Assembly (NCBI GenBank): GCA_045543215.1
Contig: JAZQMD010000073.1
Location: 1-23,855, forward strand
Length of the DNA stretch: 23,855 bases
From: DXYV01 sp045543215
GTDB lineage: Bacteria; Bacillota; Clostridia; Oscillospirales; Oscillospiraceae
Reading direction: 5' to 3'
The translations under genes and the position numbers were made by a program. The notes below the pieces were generated by a model. The model was given only the letters and a program-made list of their open reading frames with translations. It searched no databases and had not been told where the DNA came from. Shown piece by piece: positions 14,898 through 23,830 of this stretch; the first letter of the stretch is position 1, and each line of letters begins with the position of its first letter.

Positions 14898-17036
14898 ATG
14901 TCCAAGCCCTTATTAACCATTGGCATGATTTTTAAAAATGAGATCCGCTGCTTGGAGCGGTGCATGAAGTCACTCCAGCCTCTGCGTGAGGCAGTACCGT
15001 GCGAGCTGGTAATGGCGGATACGGGTTCCAACGACGGCAGCCGGGAGATCGCGGAAAAATATGCGGATATTCTTTTTGATTTTCCATGGATCAATGACTT
15101 TTCGGCCGCTCGTAATGCCGTAATGGACCGGGCCCATGGGGAATGGTATCTAACGATTGATGCCGACGAGTGGCTGGATGAGGATGTTAGCCAGCTTGTA
15201 AAATTTTTAAAAGATTATAAGAAACAAACCTGGGCCTATTGTGCAGTTGTTCTACGCAATTATACTTCTGCAGATTTGGATGAAAATTATAAAGATTTCT
15301 TGGCGGTTCGAATGATACATATGTCTACCGGGATACGTTATGAGGGGGCGATCCATGAGCATTGGAGATCTAAGAAAGGTGGTCCGGAGTGTATTGTTCC
15401 TCTCAATAAAGCAATTTTTTATCATGATGGCTACATTGGGCTTGGAGAAGATGAGGGCAGAGAAAAGCTGGAGAGAAATTTAACTTTATTGCGGGAGCAA
15501 TTGAAAAAAAGGCCGGATGATTTGTTTACCCTGATGCAATATTTGGAGAGTGGAACTAGAGAATCAGATTATCTGGAACGATTGCGCCAGGCTATATCGG
15601 GCGTGGAAGAAAAGCTTCCGGATTGGGATAAGGCCGGAGCGCCCATTTTCCGTTATGCTGTGGTCTTTGCTCGCGAGAAAAGGCTTCCTGAATTGGAGGA
15701 ATGGATTGCGCGGGCAGAGGAGTGCTTTCCCGATTCCACGTTTACCCGTATCGATGTGGCTTATGTGGCGTTTGGGCACAGCTGGGATCAAAAGGACTAT
15801 GCCGGTTGCATCCGCCGAGGAGAGCAATATCGACGGGCCTTGGTCGACCACCGCGCAGGACGGGGAGATCAAAATGCACTACTTTACAGTACGCTTATGA
15901 TGGCCACTCCTCATTGGGAGATGAACCTGTGCATTTTTCTGGCCAATTCCTATGTCCATGAGGGAGAGACGGAGAAGGCTTATAAGCTTCTCAAAAGCTT
16001 GGATTGTAAAGTTATGGATGATGAGCAGACGAGAAATTATTTGCTCTCTCTTCGGGAGTTGCATACCCAAAGTAAGTTGGATACTGCGCCCCTGATTCTT
16101 GCTTTTTGGGAAGGGATTGGTGTGCCAGAGCCCTCTAAAAAAAGGGCGGATCAGCGCAAGGTTATCTTTGAAAAGGCGGCTCAGATGGCGTTCCAGACCC
16201 AGATAAGGGATGAGGAAGAAAATCGAGAAGGCTTTTGCCGCCCGTCTTATACGCTTTTCCTCCCCTTGGAGGAGTTGTGTGAGGCTGGACTTGCCGCCCG
16301 GATTATGGAACTGGAGGATACCGCCGAGATAGAACTGGCCCTGAATGGCGTGAAAAGCTGGGATAAGCTACCGATTCAGGCGCTAATTTATGCTTTGGGA
16401 CAAGGAGTACGTTTCCCAATACCGGAAAAGCCCTTGTATCTGGAGGAGATGGGGGAGATAGCCGGGCGGCTTTCTCTGGAGGGGGAGATACTCTTCCAGC
16501 TGGCGTGCCGACAGCATGACATCTCCCTACCTGAAGATCCCCAGGGATTGTGCTGGGCCAGGATGCTGAGCCTGGCTGCAGTTCAGGCTTACGACTGGAA
16601 GGATGTCCAGCAGGGGATGGAGTTATTGCGGCGGTTTGCCGAAGTAGAGCAGGCTTTCTTGAGGCTGTGCTATGGGCCTGCGGTTCTGGAAGAGGGGCGA
16701 ATTCATATTATTTCCGCTGCCAACCGCTTTGGGTGGTTTCTTTACCGGGCATTCGACGCGCTGGATGAGGGAGATGGGGTGTCCTATGTGCGTCTGCTGC
16801 GGGAGGGGCTTGCAGCCTGCAGCGGGATGAAGCCGGCGGTGGAGTTTCTGCTGACCCAATTCCGGGCCGGGCGCATTGTGGATGCTCCTCCGGAACTGCT
16901 GGAGCTGGCAGAGAAGGTAAAGGCTGTTCTTGCTGCTTATCCGGCTGATGATCCGTCAGTGACTATGCTCAAAGCCAGTCCAGCCTACCGGCAAGTGGCG
17001 TTTCTCCTTAAGGAGCCGGAGGAGATACTCCAATGA
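14898..17036 (+). CDS. Family 2 glycosyltransferase with long helical C-terminus, likely flagellin-modifying
   Basis: A 712-aa protein. Residues 1 to about 230 form a GT-A fold family 2 domain: TIGMIFKNE start, MADTGSNDGS at 39-48, the DxD metal and sugar-nucleotide motif DAD at 88-90 (TIDADEW), and AIHEHW near 155. The remaining 480 residues look alpha-helical and repeat-like (possibly TPR), a layout seen in transferases that act on proteins. No membrane segment or signal peptide, so it is cytoplasmic. The ATG at 14898 follows AAGGAGGAAA; the open frame upstream runs through the hairpin and is not counted. Its stop codon overlaps the rfbF start (ATGA). Position directly after flagellin suggests it glycosylates that protein, as a comparable gene beside fliC does in Clostridioides difficile; the substrate is inferred. 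Confidence 0.82.
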   Translation: MSKPLLTIGMIFKNEIRCLERCMKSLQPLREAVPCELVMADTGSNDGSREIAEKYADILFDFPWINDFSAARNAVMDRAHGEWYLTIDADEWLDEDVSQLVKFLKDYKKQTWAYCAVVLRNYTSADLDENYKDFLAVRMIHMSTGIRYEGAIHEHWRSKKGGPECIVPLNKAIFYHDGYIGLGEDEGREKLERNLTLLREQLKKRPDDLFTLMQYLESGTRESDYLERLRQAISGVEEKLPDWDKAGAPIFRYAVVFAREKRLPELEEWIARAEECFPDSTFTRIDVAYVAFGHSWDQKDYAGCIRRGEQYRRALVDHRAGRGDQNALLYSTLMMATPHWEMNLCIFLANSYVHEGETEKAYKLLKSLDCKVMDDEQTRNYLLSLRELHTQSKLDTAPLILAFWEGIGVPEPSKKRADQRKVIFEKAAQMAFQTQIRDEEENREGFCRPSYTLFLPLEELCEAGLAARIMELEDTAEIELALNGVKSWDKLPIQALIYALGQGVRFPIPEKPLYLEEMGEIAGRLSLEGEILFQLACRQHDISLPEDPQGLCWARMLSLAAVQAYDWKDVQQGMELLRRFAEVEQAFLRLCYGPAVLEEGRIHIISAANRFGWFLYRAFDALDEGDGVSYVRLLREGLAACSGMKPAVEFLLTQFRAGRIVDAPPELLELAEKVKAVLAAYPADDPSVTMLKASPAYRQVAFLLKEPEEILQ

Positions 17037-17812
17037 AGGTTGTTATTCTGGCGGGAGGGTTGGGCAGCCGTATCAGCGAGGAGAGCCATTTGCGACCCAA
17101 GCCCATGATTACAATTGGAGATCAGCCCATCCTATGGCATATTATGAAATATTATTTTGCCTTTGGATTCCGGGATTTCATCATTTGCTGCGGTTATAAG
17201 GGGCACATTATTAAGGAGTACTTTGCTGATTATTACCTTCATCGCTCCGATGTGACCTTTGATTTTTCTGAAGAAAACCAGATGACCGTTCATGAAAACG
17301 TGGCCGAACCCTGGCGTGTCACCCTGGTAGATACAGGCCTACAAACCCAGACTGGGGGAAGGATTAGTAAGATTCAGAAATACGTTGGAGATGAATCTTT
17401 TATGTTGACCTATGGCGATGGGGTGAGCAATGTGAACTTGACGAACCTGCTGGAGCAGCACAGAACATCGGGAGCAACGGTTACACTTACTGCGATTCAG
17501 CCCGGCGGGCGCTTCGGTGTTCTGGATCTGGATGGAGCCGGACGGCTGGTCACAGGGTTCCGGGAGAAGGCGAAGGAGGACGGCGGCTGGATTAACGGAG
17601 GATTTATGGTGATGCAGCCGGAGATTTTCCACTACGTTACTTCTGCGGAAAGCTGTATTTTAGAGCGTGAGCCGCTGGAGGCTTTAGCAAAGGAAGGCAA
17701 GTTGGAAGTCTATAAACATAACGGTTATTGGCAGTGCATGGACACCCAGCGGGATCGGGGACGGCTGGAAGCCCTCTGGAACAGTGGTGGGGCGCCTTGG
17801 AAGGTATGGTAG
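17033..17812 (+). CDS. rfbF: Glucose-1-phosphate cytidylyltransferase
   Basis: A 259-aa nucleotidyltransferase that joins CTP and glucose 1-phosphate into CDP-glucose, the first step toward CDP-3,6-dideoxyhexoses. The N-terminus, MKVVILAGGLGSRISEES, with RPKPMITIGDQPILWHIMKYY, is typical of RfbF/DdhA. Further on, LTYGDGVSNVN and INGGFMVMQPEIF line the active site, and the ending NGYWQCMDTQRDRGRLEALWNSG matches the family. Length is normal. It overlaps the previous gene by four bases, so translation is probably coupled. rfbH and rfbG follow. Confidence 0.94.
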   Translation: MKVVILAGGLGSRISEESHLRPKPMITIGDQPILWHIMKYYFAFGFRDFIICCGYKGHIIKEYFADYYLHRSDVTFDFSEENQMTVHENVAEPWRVTLVDTGLQTQTGGRISKIQKYVGDESFMLTYGDGVSNVNLTNLLEQHRTSGATVTLTAIQPGGRFGVLDLDGAGRLVTGFREKAKEDGGWINGGFMVMQPEIFHYVTSAESCILEREPLEALAKEGKLEVYKHNGYWQCMDTQRDRGRLEALWNSGGAPWKVW

Positions 17813-17865
17813 GGGCGGACTCGCCCTGTGGGAGGCCGATGCATTAAGGAAAAGGAGTTTACCCC

Positions 17866-19212
17866 ATGAGAAATCCACAGGAAATCAGGCAAGATATCCT
17901 GACTTTGACAAGGGAGTATTATCAGGCGCAGTTTGGAGAGGAACCAACCTTTCGGGCGGGGAGTCGCATTGCTTATTCAGGTCGGGTGTTTGACCAGGAG
18001 GAGCTTCAAAAACTGGTGGATGCATCTCTGGAGTTTTGGCTTACCGGCGGGCATTTTACTAGGGAGTTTGAAGAGGGACTGGCAGACTATTTGGGTGTAA
18101 AATACTGCTCCTTTGTCAACTCCGGGTCGTCAGCTAATCTTTTGGCCTTCACCGCCCTTACATCCCCCACGTTGGGGGAGCGGAGGATACGCCCGGGGGA
18201 CGAGGTAATTACTGTGGCCGCAGGCTTCCCCACCACCGTAGCTCCCATCATACAGTGTGGGGCAATCCCGGTGTTTGTGGACATTACCATCCCTCAGTAT
18301 AATATTGATCCGGCGGCGTTGGAGGGGGCTTTGTCGTCTAAGACAAAAGCGGTGATGCTGGCCCACACCATGGGAAATCCCTTTGACGTGGAAACGGTCC
18401 GCCGCTTTTGCGACCAAAACGGCCTTTGGCTAATAGAGGACAACTGCGATGCCCTGGGAACGGAATACTGCTTTCAGGGAGAGTGGAAAAAAACAGGCAC
18501 ACTGGGGCATATTGGAACATCCAGCTTCTACCCTCCGCACCATATTACAACCGGAGAGGGTGGTGCGGTTTATACAAGCGACAGCCGGCTCTATCGTATT
18601 GTAAACTCCCTTCGGGACTGGGGGCGGGATTGCTGGTGCCCACCAGGGCAGGACGGTACCTGCTGCCATCGCTTTGAGGGCCGTTTTGCAGAACTCCCAG
18701 AAGGATATGACCACAAATATGTCTATTCTCATTTGGGATATAACCTGAAGGCCACCGATCTGCAAGCGGCAATAGGCTGTGCGCAACTGAAAAAGCTAGA
18801 TCATTTTGTCTACCTGCGCCGTAATAATTGGCACTTTTTGCGGGAGGCGTTAAGCGGGGTTTCGGACGTACTAATCCTCCCGGAGGAGGAGCCTAACGGT
18901 AGGGCCAGCTGGTTTGGATTTTTGCTCACGGTAAAAGAAGGTGCAGGTTTCTGCCGGGATGCGCTTGTCCGCCACCTGGAGCGTAAAAACATTCAGACGC
19001 GAAACCTGTTTGCAGGAAACATCTTGCGCCATCCATGTTTTGACGAGCTGCGTAAAAGGGGCGAAGGGTATCGGGTATCAGGTTCTCTGTGCAATACGGA
19101 TGCAGTCATGGAACGCTCTTTCTGGATTGGAGTTTATCCGAAGATGACCCGGGAGATGCTCGGGTACATGGTGGAAGAGATCGAGGGCTTTGTAAACAGC
19201 TATGTAAAGTAA
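17866..19212 (+). CDS. rfbH: CDP-4-keto-6-deoxy-D-glucose 3-dehydrase (E1)
   Basis: A 448-aa iron-sulfur, PMP-dependent enzyme of the aminotransferase fold that removes the C3 hydroxyl of CDP-4-keto-6-deoxyglucose. The lysine that would hold PLP is replaced by histidine (H226 in FYPPHHITTGEGG), the hallmark of E1/ColD-type dehydratases. The [2Fe-2S] ligands are recognisable as C194, C256, C258 and C266, following the known C-x(n)-C-x-C-x7-C pattern, with n = 61 against 57 in the Yersinia enzyme. Residues 61-68 (GGHFTREF) and 85-91 (NSGSSAN) are also family features. ATG 17866 follows AAGGAG. The reductase partner (E3, DdhD/RfbI) normally needed is not in this window. Confidence 0.94.
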   Translation: MRNPQEIRQDILTLTREYYQAQFGEEPTFRAGSRIAYSGRVFDQEELQKLVDASLEFWLTGGHFTREFEEGLADYLGVKYCSFVNSGSSANLLAFTALTSPTLGERRIRPGDEVITVAAGFPTTVAPIIQCGAIPVFVDITIPQYNIDPAALEGALSSKTKAVMLAHTMGNPFDVETVRRFCDQNGLWLIEDNCDALGTEYCFQGEWKKTGTLGHIGTSSFYPPHHITTGEGGAVYTSDSRLYRIVNSLRDWGRDCWCPPGQDGTCCHRFEGRFAELPEGYDHKYVYSHLGYNLKATDLQAAIGCAQLKKLDHFVYLRRNNWHFLREALSGVSDVLILPEEEPNGRASWFGFLLTVKEGAGFCRDALVRHLERKNIQTRNLFAGNILRHPCFDELRKRGEGYRVSGSLCNTDAVMERSFWIGVYPKMTREMLGYMVEEIEGFVNSYVK

Positions 19213-19227
19213 AGGGAGAGGCCTTCT

Positions 19228-20316
19228 ATGGATGCCTTAAAGATAACAAAAAAGTTTTGGCAGGGGAAGCGGGTCTTAGTTACGGGGCATACGGGCTTTA
19301 AGGGATCCTGGCTGTGTATATGGCTCCTGGAGATGGGAGCCGAGGTCATCGGCTATGCGCTACCGCCCAATACCCAGCGGGACAATTATGTAGTCTGCGG
19401 TCTGGAGAAGCAGGTTACGGACATTCGTGGGAATATTCTGGATGCAGAACGCTTGGAGGAAGTCTTTCTAAAATACCGGCCAGAGATCCTGTTTCACCTG
19501 GCAGCGCAGCCATTGGTTAGGTTGTCATATGAACAACCCTGGCTGACCTATGAGACAAATGTAATGGGGACACTCAATGTGCTGGAGGCGACCAGAAGGA
19601 CGGGGTGCGTGCGCAGCGCAGTAATGATTACCACGGATAAATGTTATGAAAATCGGGGGACCATGCGGGGATACCGGGAAACTGATCCTATGGGTGGACA
19701 TGATCCATACATCTCTAGCAAGGGGTGTGCCGAATTGCTCATCTCCTCTTACCGCAGATCCTTTTTTCAAACGCAGGGGACGTGCCACACAGCAGTTGCA
19801 AGCGCCAGGGCGGGAAATGTGATCGGTGGTGGAGACTGGGCGGAGGACCGACTGATTCCCGATTGTATCCGGGCGATAGAGGGCGGAAGGATGGTGGAAC
19901 TTCGTAGCCCGGGGGCCATCCGCCCATGGCAGTTTGTTCTGGAACCTCTGGGGGGGTACTTGATGCTGGCTCAAGGGTTATGGAATTGTCCGGAGCAATA
20001 CAGTGAGGGATGGAATTTTGGGCCGGAAGAAAAACAGACTGCCACTGTGGGCGAGGTGGCGGAGCAAATGATAAGCCTGTGTGGAGGAGATGGAGTGAAG
20101 AAGCGGATGGACGCAAACACCCCCCATGAGGCGGGGAAATTGCTTTTGGATAGCACCAAGGCGAAGACCCGACTAGGTTGGAGGCCTCGCCTGTCTTTGG
20201 AGGAGGCCCTGCGCTGGACGGCAGAGTGGTACCGGGATTATAAGAGCAAGGATGCCTGTGAGATTTGCCGCAGACAAATCAGGGAATTTGCTGAGGGGTT
20301 TGGAGAGAAAGTCTAA
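19228..20316 (+). CDS. rfbG: CDP-glucose 4,6-dehydratase
   Basis: A 362-aa short-chain dehydrogenase/reductase that oxidises CDP-glucose to CDP-4-keto-6-deoxyglucose with bound NAD+. The Rossmann motif GHTGFKG is at 20-26 and the catalytic pair Y161/K165 in DPYISSKGCAELL; ITTDKCYENR (about 134-143) carries the Thr/Asp/Lys of the active site. Also characteristic are PLVRLSYEQPWLTYETNVMGT and RPWQFVLEPLGGYL. It supplies the substrate for the RfbH enzyme encoded 15 bp upstream. ATG 19228 follows AGGGAG. Confidence 0.95.
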   Translation: MDALKITKKFWQGKRVLVTGHTGFKGSWLCIWLLEMGAEVIGYALPPNTQRDNYVVCGLEKQVTDIRGNILDAERLEEVFLKYRPEILFHLAAQPLVRLSYEQPWLTYETNVMGTLNVLEATRRTGCVRSAVMITTDKCYENRGTMRGYRETDPMGGHDPYISSKGCAELLISSYRRSFFQTQGTCHTAVASARAGNVIGGGDWAEDRLIPDCIRAIEGGRMVELRSPGAIRPWQFVLEPLGGYLMLAQGLWNCPEQYSEGWNFGPEEKQTATVGEVAEQMISLCGGDGVKKRMDANTPHEAGKLLLDSTKAKTRLGWRPRLSLEEALRWTAEWYRDYKSKDACEICRRQIREFAEGFGEKV

Positions 20317-20335
20317 TTAAAATGGAGAAAAGGAC

Positions 20336-22645
20336 ATGACGCAAAGGGAATATTTTGAGCGGATCAGCGCCATCCGGGGGCATATTGCAAAAGGAAAGCT
20401 TGAAAAAGCGCAAGCGCTTCTTACACAGCTGTATGCATATAAGCCTGTCCGTCTTTTGTGGTTTGTGGCCAAGGCAGAATATGTGTTAAAAAAAGAGGGA
20501 GCCCCGGAGGCTGCTCTAAAAATTTTGGACCATAAATATTTTTTGGGAGAAGATTACCCGGGATTAAAGGAATGTATGCAGTTTCGAATCAACACCTTCC
20601 GACAAAAGGGGGAGGAGTGGGATGCGCTCCGGGAGGAGTATTGCTATCAAAGAGCCTGCGGGCAGGATTGTGACCAGCTGAAAAAAATGCTGGCAGAAGG
20701 GTTGGAGCTTTTATCGGAGGATTCCGAGAATCTAGCTGCTCTTGAGGACCTTGGGGATCGGTTTTACCATACGGCGGATATCATTGCTTATCTGATTGTC
20801 AGGATGGTACGGATGCAGGTGGGGAATGTGCAACAGGATTCCAGAGCGCGCTGGTTCGATCAGCTTGAAAACTGTGGGTATTTGAAAGAGAAGCTGTGCC
20901 CCCAAAAGGCGAACACTTTTATTTTGGTCATGGATGAATCATTAAATCGGGCACTGGAAATTTTGGGCTTTCTTTTGCACAAGCTTGGCCATCAGGTGTT
21001 CCTATTAGGCCCGCCGCTGGTGTTTGAGACAGAGAACCGCTTGGATTTGAGGCAGACGATTGAGGTCAGCATGGATCATATCCAGCGGTATCCGGATATG
21101 TGCATCATTCCTCCTGTGGCACTGGTGCAAGAGGGGGAGATATACGGCGACAACCGGGAGTATGTCATCGACCACATTTGCAGGGAAGAGAGCCAAAGGG
21201 ATAACGCGGTTATTTTGTGTAGCGGACATCTGCTGGAGCAGCTGTGTATCAGAGAGGGGATACGAGGCAGGATCGGACGACTTTCTCCCTATGAAGCTGA
21301 TTTTAAGGAAGAAAAGTTACAATTTGGCTGGGTAGGAAGCTATTTGTCATACATAAGCGATCTCTACGGATATGACGTACGTGCCGATTTGGAGGCAAAG
21401 CCGGAGGTTGACTTTTCTATCCTGATACCAGCCAGAAACTCCTCAAAAACATTGCGCTACACAATCCAGACTTGTCTGAAACAGCGCTATCAGGGAAGCT
21501 ATGAGGTTGTAATAAGCGATAATTCGGTGGATGGTGATTCTGGTATTTATGACCTGTGCCAGGAGTTAGGGGATCCCAGGATTCGATATGTGCGCACGCC
21601 CCGCAGCCTGACGCTGACCAAAAGCTTCGAGTTTGGTTATTTGCAAACGCGGGGCGAGTTTGTTGTGTCCATAGGGTCGGATGACGGGATGCTTCCTTGG
21701 GGCCTGGAGGTAATCAAACAGGTAATGGATCGTGCCCCCCAGGAGGAGATCATACAGTGGGATCGCGGTTTTTATGCCTGGCCCGGATTCAACGGAGGAC
21801 AGGAGAATATGTTCCAGATTCCCCGCAAGTATAAAAAGCAAAAGATACAAGCTTATTTGGAGGATACAGGCAACATCTTAAAGGGTGTGGCCCAAAATCC
21901 GCAGATGGCCTATGTCATGCCGCTGCTGTATATCAATTCGGGATTTCGGCGGCGTTACCTGAAGACGTTGCTGGGGAAAACGGGAAAACTGTTTGATGGT
22001 TCTAATCAGGATTTGCAGACTGGAATGATTAACTGCTGTATTAATAAGAGGATTTTGCAGATCTATTATCCCATTACCATTGCAGGAATGAGTGATAACT
22101 CCATAGGCTACCTTGTAGGTGGGGTTACACCCAGGGCGGAGGGGGAGAAGGCTGCCCAAGCGCGTAAGCAAGTTTACCAGTGGGAAAACATGGGTTTATT
22201 TATACCGCTGGCAAGGGAAAGACTTATATACGGGCTTGGAGTAGATATCTGCTCTTTGTATAGGGTGTTGTCAAGAGCGGTTGAAGAAGGCCTCCTTACA
22301 GAAAAGGAAGCCGATCAAATTTTGGATTGGAGGACAGTGGTCTTGCATGCCTCTCAGTCTTATCATGTTTTAACAAGAGATACTTATGATCTGTTTGTTC
22401 ATATGGAAAGGTTTATGGCAAAAAAGCTGGGAAAAGAGCAAATGCAGTGGTTTGAGCGAGAGGTTTATAGGGATGCTTTGACGCTTCGGTATGTGGATGA
22501 GCAAGAGTTGGAGAAGAGTAAGGCCCAAAAATCTTACCGGGAGGAAGTTGACCAATTTGGTGGAGAGGTGCTGGATGCCTCCAGATATGGAGTTAGTAAT
22601 ATTGTTGAGGCGGTAGAACTTTTTGAGAAAAAAACAGGTCTATAA
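20336..22645 (+). CDS. Three-part family 2 glycosyltransferase
   Basis: A 769-aa protein. Part 1 (about 1-185) is helical and repeat-like. Part 2 (about 190-350) has alternating strands and helices, begins NTFILVMDESLNRALEILGFLLHKLGHQVFLLG, and I do not recognise it; it could be a degenerate nucleotide-binding or second transferase-like domain. Part 3 (about 358-600) is a family 2 transferase: DFSILIPARNSSKTL, VVISDNSVDGDS, and the metal-binding SDD at 448-450 (IGSDDGMLPW). A helical tail follows. No membrane helices. It lies 19 bp after rfbG, so it belongs to the sugar operon and probably transfers a sugar onto flagellin or an existing glycan. ATG 20336 follows GGAG. Base composition is more A/T-rich than in typA. 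Confidence 0.78.
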   Translation: MTQREYFERISAIRGHIAKGKLEKAQALLTQLYAYKPVRLLWFVAKAEYVLKKEGAPEAALKILDHKYFLGEDYPGLKECMQFRINTFRQKGEEWDALREEYCYQRACGQDCDQLKKMLAEGLELLSEDSENLAALEDLGDRFYHTADIIAYLIVRMVRMQVGNVQQDSRARWFDQLENCGYLKEKLCPQKANTFILVMDESLNRALEILGFLLHKLGHQVFLLGPPLVFETENRLDLRQTIEVSMDHIQRYPDMCIIPPVALVQEGEIYGDNREYVIDHICREESQRDNAVILCSGHLLEQLCIREGIRGRIGRLSPYEADFKEEKLQFGWVGSYLSYISDLYGYDVRADLEAKPEVDFSILIPARNSSKTLRYTIQTCLKQRYQGSYEVVISDNSVDGDSGIYDLCQELGDPRIRYVRTPRSLTLTKSFEFGYLQTRGEFVVSIGSDDGMLPWGLEVIKQVMDRAPQEEIIQWDRGFYAWPGFNGGQENMFQIPRKYKKQKIQAYLEDTGNILKGVAQNPQMAYVMPLLYINSGFRRRYLKTLLGKTGKLFDGSNQDLQTGMINCCINKRILQIYYPITIAGMSDNSIGYLVGGVTPRAEGEKAAQARKQVYQWENMGLFIPLARERLIYGLGVDICSLYRVLSRAVEEGLLTEKEADQILDWRTVVLHASQSYHVLTRDTYDLFVHMERFMAKKLGKEQMQWFEREVYRDALTLRYVDEQELEKSKAQKSYREEVDQFGGEVLDASRYGVSNIVEAVELFEKKTGL

Positions 22646-22733
22646 GATTATCTTCCCTCACATGAACATGGATTGAAAGAATTGGGAGATAAAAGCTGTA
22701 AGCATAAGATGTGGAAAAGAGGCTTAATTGGCT

Positions 22734-23741
22734 ATGAAGGATATATTTGATGGGAAAAGTGTTTTAATTACGGGGGGGACCGGTTCCTTTGGGAACTATT
22801 TTACAGAATATCTGCTCAGAAACTATAAACCCAAACGAATTGTAATATTCTCCAGAGATGAATATAAGCAGTTTTTGATGAAGGAGAAATTTAAGGGGAA
22901 CGAGGATGTGCTACGCTTTTTTGTGGGCGATGTACGGGACAAGGATCGTCTTTTGCGTGCCTTTTTCGGTGTGGATTATGTGATTCACGCGGCAGCTATG
23001 AAGCAGGTGCCGGCATGTGAGTACAATCCACTGGAGGCAATCAAAACAAATATTGGTGGCGCGACAAACGTAATTGACGCAGCGATTGAGCGCGGTGTTG
23101 AGCGAGTGGTAGCGCTTTCGACAGATAAGGCGGTTAATCCCATTAATCTGTACGGTGGAACCAAGCTGGTTTCCGATAAACTGTTTGTGTCTGCCAATTC
23201 TTATGTGGCTTTGGGAAAGACCCGCTTTTCTGTTGTTCGCTATGGAAATGTGGCAGGGAGTAGAGGGTCGGTAATTCCCTTTTTTTCAGAACGGCTTAGC
23301 CACGGGGGGAAAAATCTACCAGTTACGGACAAGAGGATGACCCGGTTCTGGATCCACCTGGAGACAGGGGTTGAGTTGGTTCTTCACGCATTGGAAGTGG
23401 CAGGCGGTGGGGAAGTGTTTATCTCCAAAATACCATCTTTCAGGATTGTTGATCTGGTCGAGGCAATGAGCCCAGGGTTTGCTTATCGTGAAGTTGGAAT
23501 TCGGGAGGGGGAGAAGCTTCATGAGATTATGATTACTCCTGAGGATGCCCGCCGAACCTATGAGTATGATAAGTACTATGTAATTTATCCGGAGCTGGAG
23601 TGGTTTAAAAAATACGGAAAGATTATTCCTGGGGGAAAACTGGTGGAGCCTGGCTTTGAGTATAGTTCGGGTAAAAATAAGGATTGGCTGACTGTAGAGC
23701 AATTAAGAGAATTAATTGACAAGCTGGAGTATGTTCATTGA
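22734..23741 (+). CDS. pseB: UDP-N-acetylglucosamine 4,6-dehydratase (inverting), PseB family
   Basis: A 335-aa soluble extended SDR enzyme. It has the GGTGSFG nucleotide motif, HAAAMKQVPACEYNPLEAIKTN, and the STDKAVNPINLYGGTK active site, in which Asp-Lys (131-132) and Tyr (140) match the inverting triad of PseB/FlaA1; the C-terminal GFEYSSGKNKDWLTVEQL is also typical. PseB converts UDP-GlcNAc to UDP-4-keto-6-deoxy-L-AltNAc, the first step to pseudaminic acid, a common flagellar sugar. It could instead feed other 2-acetamido-2,6-dideoxy-L-sugars, since pseC and later genes are not visible. ATG 22734 was chosen; TTG 22728, with AAGAGG only five bases ahead, is a possible alternative. Confidence 0.9.
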   Translation: MKDIFDGKSVLITGGTGSFGNYFTEYLLRNYKPKRIVIFSRDEYKQFLMKEKFKGNEDVLRFFVGDVRDKDRLLRAFFGVDYVIHAAAMKQVPACEYNPLEAIKTNIGGATNVIDAAIERGVERVVALSTDKAVNPINLYGGTKLVSDKLFVSANSYVALGKTRFSVVRYGNVAGSRGSVIPFFSERLSHGGKNLPVTDKRMTRFWIHLETGVELVLHALEVAGGGEVFISKIPSFRIVDLVEAMSPGFAYREVGIREGEKLHEIMITPEDARRTYEYDKYYVIYPELEWFKKYGKIIPGGKLVEPGFEYSSGKNKDWLTVEQLRELIDKLEYVH

Positions 23742-23830
23742 TGTAAGTATCATAATAAAATCAATAGCTATGTTTGAGAAAGAATTAGATTGTATTTTCA
23801 ATATTAGCCTTGTTATGGAGGCAGTAGTGG

